Shown: piece after piece, positions 43,380 through 51,723 of the stretch
How positions within the stretch are numbered: position 1 is the stretch's first letter
Layout: the number at the start of each line of letters is the position of its first letter
Source of the DNA: Nitrosomonadales bacterium
GTDB taxonomy: Bacteria > Pseudomonadota > Gammaproteobacteria > Burkholderiales > Gallionellaceae
Direction: 5' to 3'
NCBI GenBank assembly: GCA_016716325.1
Contig: JADJWO010000001.1
Span: 1,798,001 to 1,862,000, forward strand
DNA length: 64,000 nt
Position numbers and translations under genes: made by a program
Notes under the pieces: model-generated
The model's database searches: none
What the model was told of the DNA's origin: nothing
The model's input: the letters and a program-made list of their open reading frames with translations, nothing else

Positions 43380-43667
43380 TCAAACGCCCGGAAGGTCCTC
43401 CGGTTCGACGGCGCTGCCGGTGACCGCCACGACCTTGTGGCGCGACTGCCCACCCTGCTTGAGTTCCACCTGCCGCAACGGAACGCCGAACAGTTCCGCG
43501 ATGAAGCGCAGCAATGCGTCGTTGGCGCGGCCTTCGACAGGCGGCGCGGCAAGCCTGATCTTGAGTGCATCGCCATGCAACCCGGCGATCCCGCTGTGTT
43601 TCGCGCCGGGCTGCACATGCAGGGTGAGCGTGAGCGTCTCCCCGTGTCTGCGATACCAGTCGGCCAT
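43380..43667 (-). CDS. yggU: DUF167/YggU family protein
   Basis: 95 residues. LTLHVQPGAKHSGIAG, KIRLAAPPVEGRANDALLRF and the C-terminal GQSRHKVVAVTG are the DUF167 pattern. The function is unknown. The start overlaps the yggT stop by TGATG; the order yggS-proC-yggT-yggU is conserved in proteobacteria. Confidence 0.92.
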   Translation of the reverse strand: MADWYRRHGETLTLTLHVQPGAKHSGIAGLHGDALKIRLAAPPVEGRANDALLRFIAELFGVPLRQVELKQGGQSRHKVVAVTGSAVEPEDLPGV

Positions 43668-44236
43668 CACAGCAACCGTGTGGCGAATTGTTCCAGCGCG
43701 CCGACCGGCAGGATCAATATCAGGTTGCAGACGATGAACAATACCAGCACGGATAGATCCAGGTTGCCGACCATCGGTACGATGCGACGCAGCGGCCGCA
43801 GGAAGCGTCCGGTGAGGCCGGCCAGCACCGGCGTAAACGGGGAATGCGGGCTTACCCATGACAGGATCGCCTGGATGAACAGCGCGCCCATCAGCAGATA
43901 CAGGCTGATCTTGAGCAGTTTGACCGCCGACCAGAACAGCAGCCCGGCCAGCGGGAAGCCGTGGAAGGGATAGCCCTGCAGACCGATGAAGCAGGCCAGA
44001 TAGAGTGTTTCGACGAGCAGCGCGAGCAATAGTGTCGCGCTGTCGAATCCCCATGCGGAGGGGATGAAACGCCGTGCGCGCAGCACCACGAAGTCCGTGA
44101 GCGTCATGACGAATTCCCCGACGGGGTTGTGCAGCGGTGCGCGCAGCCACTGCAGATGGAAGCGCATCAGCAGGATCGCCGCGAAGGGTTGCAGCAGGAT
44201 ATCGACCAGGAACAGCAGCGCTTCGTTGATCATCAT
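43667..44236 (-). CDS. yggT: YggT family integral membrane protein
   Basis: 189 residues with two YggT repeats, each of paired membrane spans (MMINEALLFLVDILLQPFAA and SAVKLLKISLYLLMGALFIQ; each repeat ends in a NPVGEFVMTLTD- or FLRPLRRIVPMVGNLD-like motif). Proteins of this family sit in the inner membrane; a role in osmotic or K+ physiology has been suggested in enterics. It overlaps proC upstream and yggU downstream, so translation is coupled along the operon. Confidence 0.92.
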   Translation of the reverse strand: MMINEALLFLVDILLQPFAAILLMRFHLQWLRAPLHNPVGEFVMTLTDFVVLRARRFIPSAWGFDSATLLLALLVETLYLACFIGLQGYPFHGFPLAGLLFWSAVKLLKISLYLLMGALFIQAILSWVSPHSPFTPVLAGLTGRFLRPLRRIVPMVGNLDLSVLVLFIVCNLILILPVGALEQFATRLL

Positions 44237-45042
44237 TGTTGCCCCAGTTCGTCGCCCATTTCGCGGGAGCGCGCCTCGGCCGCCCGGGCGGCCTGCACGA
44301 TGTGTTCGGCAACGCGGTTGGCTGCCAGACTCAGCAGGGCGCGCTCGGTGGTGCCGTTCTTCGACGTGACGCGCGCGCGCAGCACGCCGGCATCGTCCCC
44401 GCTGTCTGCGGCCAGCTTGCTTGCGCCAAGGAAGGTCGCCAGACTCAGGCGGCGTGCCGCCTCGTGGTCGAACCCGAGTTCGACGGCTGCCTGTTGCAGT
44501 GCCTCGATGAAATAGAACACATAGGCCGGACCGCTGCCGGAGATCGCCGTGACGGCATCGAGCATCGCTTCGTCTTCCAGCCACAGGGTTTCGCCGACTG
44601 CCGCCAGGATGTCTTGCGCCTGCCCGCGCTGTGCCGCGCTCACCGCAGGCAGGCCGTACAGACCGGTCATGCCGCTCCGGATCAGGGCCGGCGTGTTGGG
44701 CATCGCGCGCACGATCGACTGGCTGGCGCACCAGCGCGCCAGGTCGGTTGCGCGGATGCCGGCGGCAATGGAGATCAGCAGCTGGCCGTGGAGCTGTTTC
44801 GCGATCTGTTGTGCCACCTCGCGCAGTTGCTGCGGCTTGACGGCAAGCAGGATGACGTCGCTGCCGGAGAGGCCTGCGGCGATATCGTCCACGGCACGTA
44901 CGCCGAAACCGTCATGCAGTCGCGCGCGGCTTTCCGCGTTGATCTCGACCACGCTGATCTGCTGCGCGGCAAAACCCTTGCCGAGCAGGCCTCCGATGAG
45001 TGCGGTCGCCATGTTGCCGCCGCCGATGAAGCAGATGTTCAT
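44233..45042 (-). CDS. proC: Pyrroline-5-carboxylate reductase
   Basis: 269 residues. The N-terminal Rossmann site NICFIGGGNMATALIGGLLG binds NADPH, and DAVTAISGSGPAYVFYFIEAL with LRARVTSKNGTTERAL are C-terminal signatures. It catalyses the last step of proline synthesis. It overlaps yggS by four bases and yggT by four. Confidence 0.96.
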   Translation of the reverse strand: MNICFIGGGNMATALIGGLLGKGFAAQQISVVEINAESRARLHDGFGVRAVDDIAAGLSGSDVILLAVKPQQLREVAQQIAKQLHGQLLISIAAGIRATDLARWCASQSIVRAMPNTPALIRSGMTGLYGLPAVSAAQRGQAQDILAAVGETLWLEDEAMLDAVTAISGSGPAYVFYFIEALQQAAVELGFDHEAARRLSLATFLGASKLAADSGDDAGVLRARVTSKNGTTERALLSLAANRVAEHIVQAARAAEARSREMGDELGQQ

Positions 45043-45737
45043 GTGCTGTCTCCATAATGTCTTGCGCCGAAAATGGCCGTCCCTACCCGTACTATCGTCG
45101 CGCCTTCCGCGATGGCGGCGGCAAAATCGTGCGACATGCCCATTGACAGCGTGTCGAGCTGCAAGCCCTGCCGGTTGATCTGGCCGAGCATTTCCCGCAG
45201 CCGCGCGAACGGCGCATGTTGTGCCGTCGCATCCTGCTCCGGCGCGGGCACCGACATCAATCCGCGCAGTTGCAGGCGCGGCAGCTTTGCGACAGCCAGC
45301 GCCAGCGGGCCGGCTTCGTCGGGCGACACGCCGCTCTTGCTATTCTCGCCGCTGATGTTCACCTGCACGCAAACCTGCAGCGGAGGCAGCTGTGCGGGAC
45401 GCTGCTCCGACAGGCGCTCGGCGATCTTCAGCCGGTCCACGCTGTGCACCCATGCGAAGTTTTCGGCGATGGCGCGGGTCTTGTTGCTCTGGACCGGCCC
45501 GATGTAATGCCATTCGATCGGCAGGTCACGCAGCCCATCCATCTTCACCAGCGCTTCCTGCACATAGCTTTCCGCAAAACGCGGTTGTCCTGCACGATAA
45601 GCCTCGCGTACCGCATCAGCCGCAAAGGTCTTGCTGACCGCCAGCAACGAAACGCTGTCGGTATTGCGCCCCGCTTTGTCCGCCGCTGCCGCGATCGCGG
45701 CGCGCACGGCTTGCAAGTTGGAAGTGATTGTTGTCAT
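45039..45737 (-). CDS. yggS: YggS-type PLP-binding protein
   Basis: 232 residues, a TIM-barrel PLP carrier. LLAVSKTF holds the PLP Lys, ESYVQEALVKM, IEWHYIGPVQSNKTRAI and LSMGMSHDFAAAI then TIVRVGTAIFGAR are signatures. It controls PLP supply and affects amino acid pools. It is the first gene of the yggS-proC-yggT-yggU operon, divergent from pilT with 78 bases between. Confidence 0.95.
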   Translation of the reverse strand: MTTITSNLQAVRAAIAAAADKAGRNTDSVSLLAVSKTFAADAVREAYRAGQPRFAESYVQEALVKMDGLRDLPIEWHYIGPVQSNKTRAIAENFAWVHSVDRLKIAERLSEQRPAQLPPLQVCVQVNISGENSKSGVSPDEAGPLALAVAKLPRLQLRGLMSVPAPEQDATAQHAPFARLREMLGQINRQGLQLDTLSMGMSHDFAAAIAEGATIVRVGTAIFGARHYGDST

Positions 45738-45815
45738 AATCCCACGCGCCGCCTGTCCTTTTGTGTCTTTGATCAGCGCGGCTCACGACCGCCTCACAAA
45801 TCAGGGAAGATTATA

Positions 45816-46859
45816 ATGGATATCACTGAACTGCTTGCCTTCGGCGTCAAGAACAAAGCTTCCGACCTGCATCTCTCCGCCGGCCTGCCGCCGATGATCC
45901 GTGTGCATGGCGACATGCGCCGCATCAACCTGCCCGCGATGGAACACAAGGAAGTGCACGCGCTGGTGTACGACATCATGAACGACCAGCAGCGCAAATT
46001 CTACGAAGAGAACAAGGAGGTCGACTTCTCGTTCGAGGTTCCGGGGCTGGCGCGCTTCCGTGTCAACGCGTTCGTGCAGAACCGGGGCGCCGGCGCGGTC
46101 ATGCGGACCATTCCGTCGAAGATCCTGTCGCTGGAAGACCTTAAGGCGCCGAAGAGTTTCGAGACCATTTCCGATTTTCCGCGCGGTATGGTGCTGGTCA
46201 CCGGGCCGACCGGTTCCGGCAAGTCCACCACGCTGGCGGCGATGATCAACCACCGCAACGAGCACGAGCTGGGACACATCCTGACGGTGGAAGATCCGAT
46301 CGAATTCGTGCACGAGAGCAAGAAGTGCCTGATCAACCAGCGCGAGGTCGGGCGCGACACGCTGTCTTTCCAGAACGCGTTGCGTTCGGCATTGCGCGAA
46401 GACCCGGACATCATCCTGGTCGGCGAGATGCGCGACCTGGAAACCATCCGGCTGGCGATGTCGGCAGCGGAAACGGGCCACCTGGTGTTCGGCACGCTGC
46501 ACACCAGTTCGGCGGCCAAGACCATCGACCGTATCATTGACGTGTTCCCCGCCGACGAAAAGGAAATGGTGCGCGCGATGCTGTCCGAATCACTGCGCGC
46601 GGTGATCTCACAGGCGCTGCTCAAGACCAAGGATGGCTCAGGGCGGGTGGCGGCGCATGAGATCATGGTCTGTACCCCGGCGATCCGCAACCTGATCCGG
46701 GAAGCCAAGGTGCCGCAAATGTATTCCGCGATCCAGACCGGGCAAAGTCTGGGCATGCAGACGCTCGATCAGTGCCTGAGCAATCTGGTGAAAGCCGGTA
46801 CCATCACCCCCGCAGAAGCGCGCAGCAAGGCAATGAACAAGGATATGTTCCCCGGTTGA
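45816..46859 (+). CDS. pilT: Type IV pilus retraction ATPase PilT
   Basis: 347 residues. The N-terminal KASDLHLSAGLPPMIRVHGD is the PilT signature. Walker A GPTGSGKSTT, the Asp-box EDPIEF, Walker B IILVGEMRDLET and His-box GHLVFGTLHT follow. The C-terminal AIRNLIREAKVPQMYSAIQTG and the GMQTLDQ region are PilT-specific. The start at 45816 has GGGAAG upstream; the frame reads open much further upstream but without signature. It is a hexameric motor at the inner membrane, paired with pilU. Confidence 0.97.
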   Translation: MDITELLAFGVKNKASDLHLSAGLPPMIRVHGDMRRINLPAMEHKEVHALVYDIMNDQQRKFYEENKEVDFSFEVPGLARFRVNAFVQNRGAGAVMRTIPSKILSLEDLKAPKSFETISDFPRGMVLVTGPTGSGKSTTLAAMINHRNEHELGHILTVEDPIEFVHESKKCLINQREVGRDTLSFQNALRSALREDPDIILVGEMRDLETIRLAMSAAETGHLVFGTLHTSSAAKTIDRIIDVFPADEKEMVRAMLSESLRAVISQALLKTKDGSGRVAAHEIMVCTPAIRNLIREAKVPQMYSAIQTGQSLGMQTLDQCLSNLVKAGTITPAEARSKAMNKDMFPG

Positions 46860-46895
46860 TCGCCGGAGACGATCTGCTTAAGGAGTTACTGAATC

Positions 46896-48032
46896 ATGGA
46901 AAGAGACCAGGCCACCGAACTGATACACAACCTGCTGCGCGGCATGCTCAGCAAGAAAGCTTCCGACCTGTTCATCACCAGTGGTTTTCCACCCGCGTTC
47001 AAGGTGGACGGCAAGATGACCCCGGTTTCCAATCAGGCGTTGACCCCGACGCATACCCAGGAACTGGCGCGCGCCATCATGAACGACCGGCAGGCGGCGG
47101 AGTTCGAATCCTCGCACGAATGCAACTTCGCGATCAGCCCGCCGGGCATCGGCCGCTTCCGCGTGAACGTATTCATGCAGCAACAGCGCGTCGGCATGGT
47201 GTTGCGTACCATCACCACCAAGATTCCCGACCTCGACCAGATGGGCATGCCGCCGGTGCTGAAGGACATCGTGATGACCAAGCGCGGCCTGGTGATCCTG
47301 GTCGGTGGCACCGGTTCCGGTAAATCCACCACGCTGGCCGGCATGCTCGGCTACCGCAACAAGAACAGCTACGGCCACATCATCACCATCGAGGACCCGG
47401 TGGAATACGTGCACGAGCATATCAACTGCATCATCACGCACCGGGAAGTCGGCGTGGATACCGAAACCTGGGAGGCCGCGCTGAAGAACACCCTGCGCCA
47501 GGCGCCGGACGTGATCCTGATCGGCGAGATCCGCGACCGCGAAACCATGGAATTCGCCGTGGCCTTCGCCGAGACCGGCCACTTGTGTATGGCCACGCTG
47601 CACGCCAACAGCGCCAACCAGGCGCTGGACCGCATCATCAACTTCTTCCCGGAGGAGCGCCGCGAGCAGCTGCTGATGGATCTGTCGCTGAACATCAAGG
47701 CGCTGATCTCGCAGCGCCTGATCCCGAAGAAGGATGGTACCGGCCGTTCCGCCGCGATCGAGATCCTGCTCAATTCCCCGCTGATCGCCGACCTGATCTT
47801 CAAGGGCGAGGTGCACGCCATCAAGGGCGTGATGGCCAAGTCGCGCGAACTGGGCATGGAGACTTTCGACGGTGCGCTGTTCAACCTGTACGAAGCCGGT
47901 CTGATCGCCTACGAGGATGCGCTGAAGAACGCCGACTCGGTCAACGACCTGCGTCTGCGCATCAAACTGGAAAGCAAGCTGGTCGGGGATCGCGACGTGA
48001 TGAGCGGCACCGAGAACCTGAAGATGACCTAA
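46896..48032 (+). CDS. pilU: PilT-dependent retraction ATPase PilU
   Basis: 378 residues. KASDLFITSGFPPAFKVDGK, Walker A GGTGSGKSTT, EDPVEYVHEH, Walker B VILIGEIRDRET and GHLCMATLHANSANQALDR are typical, and the longer C-terminal tail (SKLVGDRDVMSG) marks PilU. It assists PilT in retraction. It starts 36 bases after pilT. Its TAA stop is part of a CTAA next to a MITE end. Confidence 0.96.
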   Translation: MERDQATELIHNLLRGMLSKKASDLFITSGFPPAFKVDGKMTPVSNQALTPTHTQELARAIMNDRQAAEFESSHECNFAISPPGIGRFRVNVFMQQQRVGMVLRTITTKIPDLDQMGMPPVLKDIVMTKRGLVILVGGTGSGKSTTLAGMLGYRNKNSYGHIITIEDPVEYVHEHINCIITHREVGVDTETWEAALKNTLRQAPDVILIGEIRDRETMEFAVAFAETGHLCMATLHANSANQALDRIINFFPEERREQLLMDLSLNIKALISQRLIPKKDGTGRSAAIEILLNSPLIADLIFKGEVHAIKGVMAKSRELGMETFDGALFNLYEAGLIAYEDALKNADSVNDLRLRIKLESKLVGDRDVMSGTENLKMT

Positions 48033-48033
48033 G

Positions 48034-48259
48034 GAACCTCTGATTAGGTCCTCCATGAGCCGCGTTGCTGACAAAATTGCGAGGAGCGCAACGCCGCGAG
48101 GGCGCGATTTTGTTGCAACCCTTATGGGCAGTGGTTTTGCGGGCGGTCTGCGGCGTTGCGCTTGTTGCGTAGGGGATTGACCATTCGCTGCCTCGCGCGC
48201 CTTGCATCCCATCCCGCCAAACCGACTGCGCGGTCACGTGGGACTTAATCAGAGGTTCC
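48034..48259. mobile_element. 226-bp MITE at the 3' ends of pilU and a methyltransferase gene
   Basis: GGAACCTCTGATTAGGTCC (48034-48052) faces GGACTTAATCAGAGGTTCC (48241-48259), 18 of 19 paired. There is no coding capacity. The flanks are CTAA on the left, which contains the pilU stop, and CTGA on the right, nearly a 4-base duplication of the YTAR type used by IS5-group elements. The right end supplies the last codons (G-T-S-D-stop) of the convergent THUMP methyltransferase. The ends are related to those of the element at 23538. Confidence 0.8.
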
Positions 48260-49399
48260 CTGACGCCGGTTGCTGCCGGATACGATCCGGTATTCCAGCA
48301 AGCGGCATTCGATCGCGCCGTTGAACAGCGGCGTGCGTTTCGACGGCGACAGCCGCATCAGCTTCAGGATCGCCTTGTCGGCGGTGAACAGGTAAGCCGT
48401 CCAGCCGCCGAATCTCTTTTTCAGCGTATCGCCCAGCTTCGGGTACAGTTCCGCCAGTTCATCCAGTTCGCCCATGCGCTCGCCATAGGGCAGGTTCGCC
48501 ACCAATATCCCGTGTTCTGCGGGCGGCGAGATCTCCAGCACGTTGGCCTGCTTGAGCTGCACGCATTCGGACAGCCCCGCTTCGTGCAGGTTGCGCCACG
48601 CGGTCTTCAGCGCGTCGCCGTACAGGTCGCTGCCGTATATCTCCAGCGGTCCGGCCGGAAGCTGTGCGGTGATGGCCTGCTCGCGCATCCCGTTCCATAG
48701 CGCGGCATCGAAATTCTTCAGCTTCTCGAATGCGAAACCGCGCGCGATGCCGGGCTGGATATTCAGCGACATCTGCGCGGCCTCGATCAGGAAGGTGCCG
48801 CTGCCGCACATCGGGTCGAGCAGCGGCGTGCCCGGTCGCCATCCGGCCAGGCGCAGGATGCCTGCCGCAAGGTTCTCGCGGATCGGCGCGATGTTGGTGT
48901 GCGAGCGCACGCCGCGCTTGAACAGCGCGTCGCCGGAAGTATCGAGGTACAGCATCAGCCTGCTGTCCTCGATGAACACGTGGATGCGGATGTCGGGTTC
49001 CAGCGTGTCGACGCTGGGGCGCTCGTTGCAATGCGCGCGGAAGCGGTCGCATACCGCGTCCTTGACCAGCAGCGTGATGTATTCCAGACTCTTCAGCGGA
49101 CAGCGTATCGCGGTGGTGTGGACGCGTATCGTATGGGTCACGTCGAACCAGCGCTGCCATTGCAGATCGAACACCGCCTTGTAGATGTCCTGCTCGCTGC
49201 GGTATCGCGTGTCCTTCACCCGCCACAGGAGGCGGCTGGCGATGCGGCTCTCCAGGTTGGCGCGGTAGCACAGCGCCCAGTCCCCGGAAAACTCCACGCC
49301 GCCGTCGGTGCCGCGCACGTCCTGCGCGCCCATGGCCGCGAGGTCGTCGCGCAGGATGTTCTCAAGGCCGCGCGGGCAGGGGGCGAAAAAATCAGGCAT
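48245..49399 (-). CDS. THUMP-domain RNA methyltransferase, RlmL-like N-terminal type
   Basis: 384 residues. The N-terminal FFAPCPRGLENILRDDLAAM and THUMP region (about 45-155) resemble the RlmL m2G2445 module. The methyltransferase part has LDPMCGSGTFLIEAAQ (motif I) and the NLPYGERMG catalytic NxPY motif. It is expected to make N2-methylguanosine in rRNA or tRNA; the second RlmK-like domain of enteric RlmL is absent. The final residues GTSD and the stop come from a MITE end. It is five bases downstream of hemJ. Confidence 0.9.
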   Translation of the reverse strand: MPDFFAPCPRGLENILRDDLAAMGAQDVRGTDGGVEFSGDWALCYRANLESRIASRLLWRVKDTRYRSEQDIYKAVFDLQWQRWFDVTHTIRVHTTAIRCPLKSLEYITLLVKDAVCDRFRAHCNERPSVDTLEPDIRIHVFIEDSRLMLYLDTSGDALFKRGVRSHTNIAPIRENLAAGILRLAGWRPGTPLLDPMCGSGTFLIEAAQMSLNIQPGIARGFAFEKLKNFDAALWNGMREQAITAQLPAGPLEIYGSDLYGDALKTAWRNLHEAGLSECVQLKQANVLEISPPAEHGILVANLPYGERMGELDELAELYPKLGDTLKKRFGGWTAYLFTADKAILKLMRLSPSKRTPLFNGAIECRLLEYRIVSGSNRRQGTSD

Positions 49400-49403
49400 G
49401 GTT

Positions 49404-49823
49404 TCAGAAAGGCTTTACGGTGACGAGGATCACCACTGCGGCGAGGACCAGTACCGGTACTTCGTTGAAGAAACGGAACCAGACATGGCTGCGGGTATTC
49501 CGGTCGGCTGCGAAGACCTTGAGCAGATGGCCGCAATAGAAATGGTAGGCGATGAGGCCGGCCACCAGTGTAGTCTTAACATGCAGCCAGCCGCCGGAGA
49601 AGATCTCCCGATAGCCAAGCCACAGCCACAGGCCGCTGATAACCGCCAGCGCGCCGATCGGTGTGACGAAACGGTACAGCTTGCTTTCCATCAGTTTCAG
49701 GCGGGTGATTTCGGCGGGCTCGGTCGCCATCGCATGGTTCACGAAGATGCGCGGCAGGTAGAACAGGCCGGCGAACCAGCTCACCACCATGATGATATGA
49801 AATGCCTTGATCCACAGATACAT
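49404..49823 (-). CDS. hemJ: Protoporphyrinogen oxidase HemJ
   Basis: 139 residues, with four predicted membrane spans. WIKAFHIIMVVSWFAGLFYL (conserved His and Trp) and RFVTPIGALAVISGLWLWL with a further YHFYCGHLLKVF are typical of HemJ (UPF0093). It oxidises protoporphyrinogen IX in the haem pathway, probably passing electrons to quinone. Together with hemF it gives late haem synthesis. It is the fifth gene of a minus-strand run from the [2Fe-2S] gene. Confidence 0.9.
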   Translation of the reverse strand: MYLWIKAFHIIMVVSWFAGLFYLPRIFVNHAMATEPAEITRLKLMESKLYRFVTPIGALAVISGLWLWLGYREIFSGGWLHVKTTLVAGLIAYHFYCGHLLKVFAADRNTRSHVWFRFFNEVPVLVLAAVVILVTVKPF

Positions 49824-49832
49824 GATTCGTCC

Positions 49833-50618
49833 TTATTGAGAAAGCCGTTTCCGGAACAGCGCCAGCGAGAGGTAGAAACCCGCCAGGGTGTAGCCGGACA
49901 GCACGGCGATATGCAACGGGAAGCGGTCGGGGACCGCGTCGTTCAGCAATGGCCGGGCAAGATCGACGGCATGCGTCAACGGCAACATGGAAGATACCGT
50001 CTGCAACGCCGCCGGCAACTGGTCGACCGGAAAAAACACGCCGCATAATAGCACCATCGGCGTGATGACCAGCGTGAAGTAATACATGAAAAAGTCGTAG
50101 CCCGGCGCCAGCGAAGTCATGATCAGTCCCAGCGCGGCGAAGCACAGCCCGACCAGTAGCGCGAGCGGGATGATCCACAGCGACAGCAATGTATGCGACA
50201 GCCCCAGCAGCCAGATCACCAGCAGCACGGCCACTCCGGACAGCAGGCTCTTGCTCGCCGCCCAGACGATCTCCGAGAGCACGATGTCGTCCAGCGTGAT
50301 CGGCGTGTTGAGGATCGCTTCCCAGGTGCGCTGCTCGTGCATGCGCGCAAAGCCGGAATACAGCGCCTCGAAGCTGGCGCTGTTCATCGTGCTGTAGCAC
50401 ACCGTCCCGGCGGAGAGGAAGGCGAGGTAGGACATGCCGCCGACCTCGGGCAACATCCCGCCCAGCCCGTAGCCCAGCCCCAGCATGTAGATCACCGGGT
50501 CGGCGAGATGCCCGAGTATCGAGGGTCCCGCCATCTTCTTCCATACCAGGAAATTGCGCCGCCAGATCGGGACGAATCGCATGCTCAGGCGCGGCAGGGC
50601 AAAAGAGGAGAGTTTCAT
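49833..50618 (-). CDS. ABC-2 type transporter permease (NodJ-like)
   Basis: 261 residues from the ATG at 50618. It has six hydrophobic segments (for example LALLVGLCFAALGLIMTSLA and ITPMVLLCGVFFPVDQLPAA) and the ABC-2 signature around VFFPVDQLP. The N-terminal amphipathic FLVWKKMAGPSILGHLADP is typical of NodJ/DrrB exporters. It partners with the ATPase gene located upstream at 50809. The pair is split by a palindromic element. The substrate is unknown; lipid or glycolipid export is typical of the family. Confidence 0.88.
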   Translation of the reverse strand: MKLSSFALPRLSMRFVPIWRRNFLVWKKMAGPSILGHLADPVIYMLGLGYGLGGMLPEVGGMSYLAFLSAGTVCYSTMNSASFEALYSGFARMHEQRTWEAILNTPITLDDIVLSEIVWAASKSLLSGVAVLLVIWLLGLSHTLLSLWIIPLALLVGLCFAALGLIMTSLAPGYDFFMYYFTLVITPMVLLCGVFFPVDQLPAALQTVSSMLPLTHAVDLARPLLNDAVPDRFPLHIAVLSGYTLAGFYLSLALFRKRLSQ

Positions 50619-50641
50619 CTTGGTTTGCCAAAAAAACCTGT

Positions 50642-50781
50642 CCACGAAAGACACGAAAAGCACGAAATGGTTAGCATGGATTTCACGGATTCAGATTTTC
50701 ATTCTTCAATAAGGCCAGAAAAAACAATATTTCCTCCCAACAGAGGGGGCGTGCGGTTCGTGATTTTCGTGTCTTTCGTGG
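50642..50781. repeat. 140-bp element with 25-bp CACGAAAGACACGAAAA inverted ends
   Basis: CCACGAAAGACACGAAAAGC plus five bases (50642-50666) faces its near-exact reverse (24 of 25 bases), 50757-50781. The body is A/T-rich and non-coding. It lies between the two genes of the ABC exporter, separating what is normally a tightly linked pair. The same kind of ends are seen in short form at 40611-40679. Confidence 0.8.
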
Positions 50782-50808
50782 ATGGATGGTTTTTTTGGTG
50801 CCTTGAAA

Positions 50809-51723
50809 TCATTCGCGCATCTCCCGCCCGGTCAGCTTCAGGAACACATCCTCGAGATTGGCCGGGCGGTGCAGGTAGCGCAATTGCGGCTGCTGCTGCA
50901 AGGCAGCCAGCAACGGCTGCGCGTCGCGGACATAGCAGAACGCCGATTCGCCGCTGATCTCGAAACGCTGGGCCAGAGCGGGAGCGTGATGGCGGGCCCA
51001 ATCCGCTGCCTGTTCCCCGAATACCTCGACCACCTGCGGCTCGATGTTGCGCTCGATCAGTTCGCGCGGCGTGCCTTCGCTGATGATGCGCCCGTTGTCC
51101 ATCACCGCGAGGCGGTGGCACAGCCGTTCCGCCTCGTCCATGAAGTGCGTGGTGAGCAGCAGCGTCTTGCCGCGCGCGGTCAGTTCGCGCAGGCGCTGCC
51201 AGATCAGGTGGCGTGCCTGCGGGTCGAGCCCGGTGGTCGGCTCGTCGAGGAAGATGACTTCCGGGTCGTTCACCAGCGCGCGCGCCAGCGTCAGGCGGCG
51301 TTTCATGCCGCCGGACAGCGTCGGCACCCTGGCGTCGCGCTTCTGCGTCAGGTTGGCGAATTCCAGGAGTTCCGGCAGGCGCACCTCGATGGCCGCGTCG
51401 CTCATGCCGAAGTAGCGGCCATACACCAGCAGGTTTTCCGCCACGGTGAAATCCGGATCGAGATTGTCCATCTGTGGCACCACGCCGACACGCAGTCGCG
51501 CGGCGCGCGCATCCTGCGGGACGACATGGCCCATCAGCGCGAGTTCGCCGCCGTCCGGCGCGATCAGGCCGAGCATCAGGCGCAGCGTGGTGGTCTTGCC
51601 CGCGCCGTTCGGCCCCAGCAGACCGAAGCATTCGCCGCGCCGGATGGACAGGTTCAGCCCGTCCACTACGGCATGCGTGCCGTAGCACTTGCGCAGGCCG
51701 CGCGCGTTCAGTACTGCGTTCAC
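50809..51723 (-). CDS. ABC transporter ATPase (NodI-like)
   Basis: 304 residues with a GTG start at 51723 overlapping the upstream hydrolase stop by four bases. Walker A GPNGAGKTT, Q-loop GVVPQMDNLDPDFT, signature LSGGMKRRLTLARAL and Walker B VIFLDEPTTGLD are intact. The C-terminal LFANLEDVFLKLTGR-type end (ANLEDVFLKLTGREM) marks the NodI/DrrA subgroup. It energises the permease encoded 190 bases further on. Confidence 0.92.
   Translation of the reverse strand: MNAVLNARGLRKCYGTHAVVDGLNLSIRRGECFGLLGPNGAGKTTTLRLMLGLIAPDGGELALMGHVVPQDARAARLRVGVVPQMDNLDPDFTVAENLLVYGRYFGMSDAAIEVRLPELLEFANLTQKRDARVPTLSGGMKRRLTLARALVNDPEVIFLDEPTTGLDPQARHLIWQRLRELTARGKTLLLTTHFMDEAERLCHRLAVMDNGRIISEGTPRELIERNIEPQVVEVFGEQAADWARHHAPALAQRFEISGESAFCYVRDAQPLLAALQQQPQLRYLHRPANLEDVFLKLTGREMRE

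Noticed and set aside
45216..45815. N-terminal extension of PilT
   Set aside because: The frame is open upstream, but homologues begin at the ATG at 45816 and the extension is antisense to yggS.
48100..48240. Small gene within the 48-kb MITE
   Set aside because: Short frames only, no ribosome site; the segment is bounded by terminal inverted repeats and reads as a non-autonomous element.
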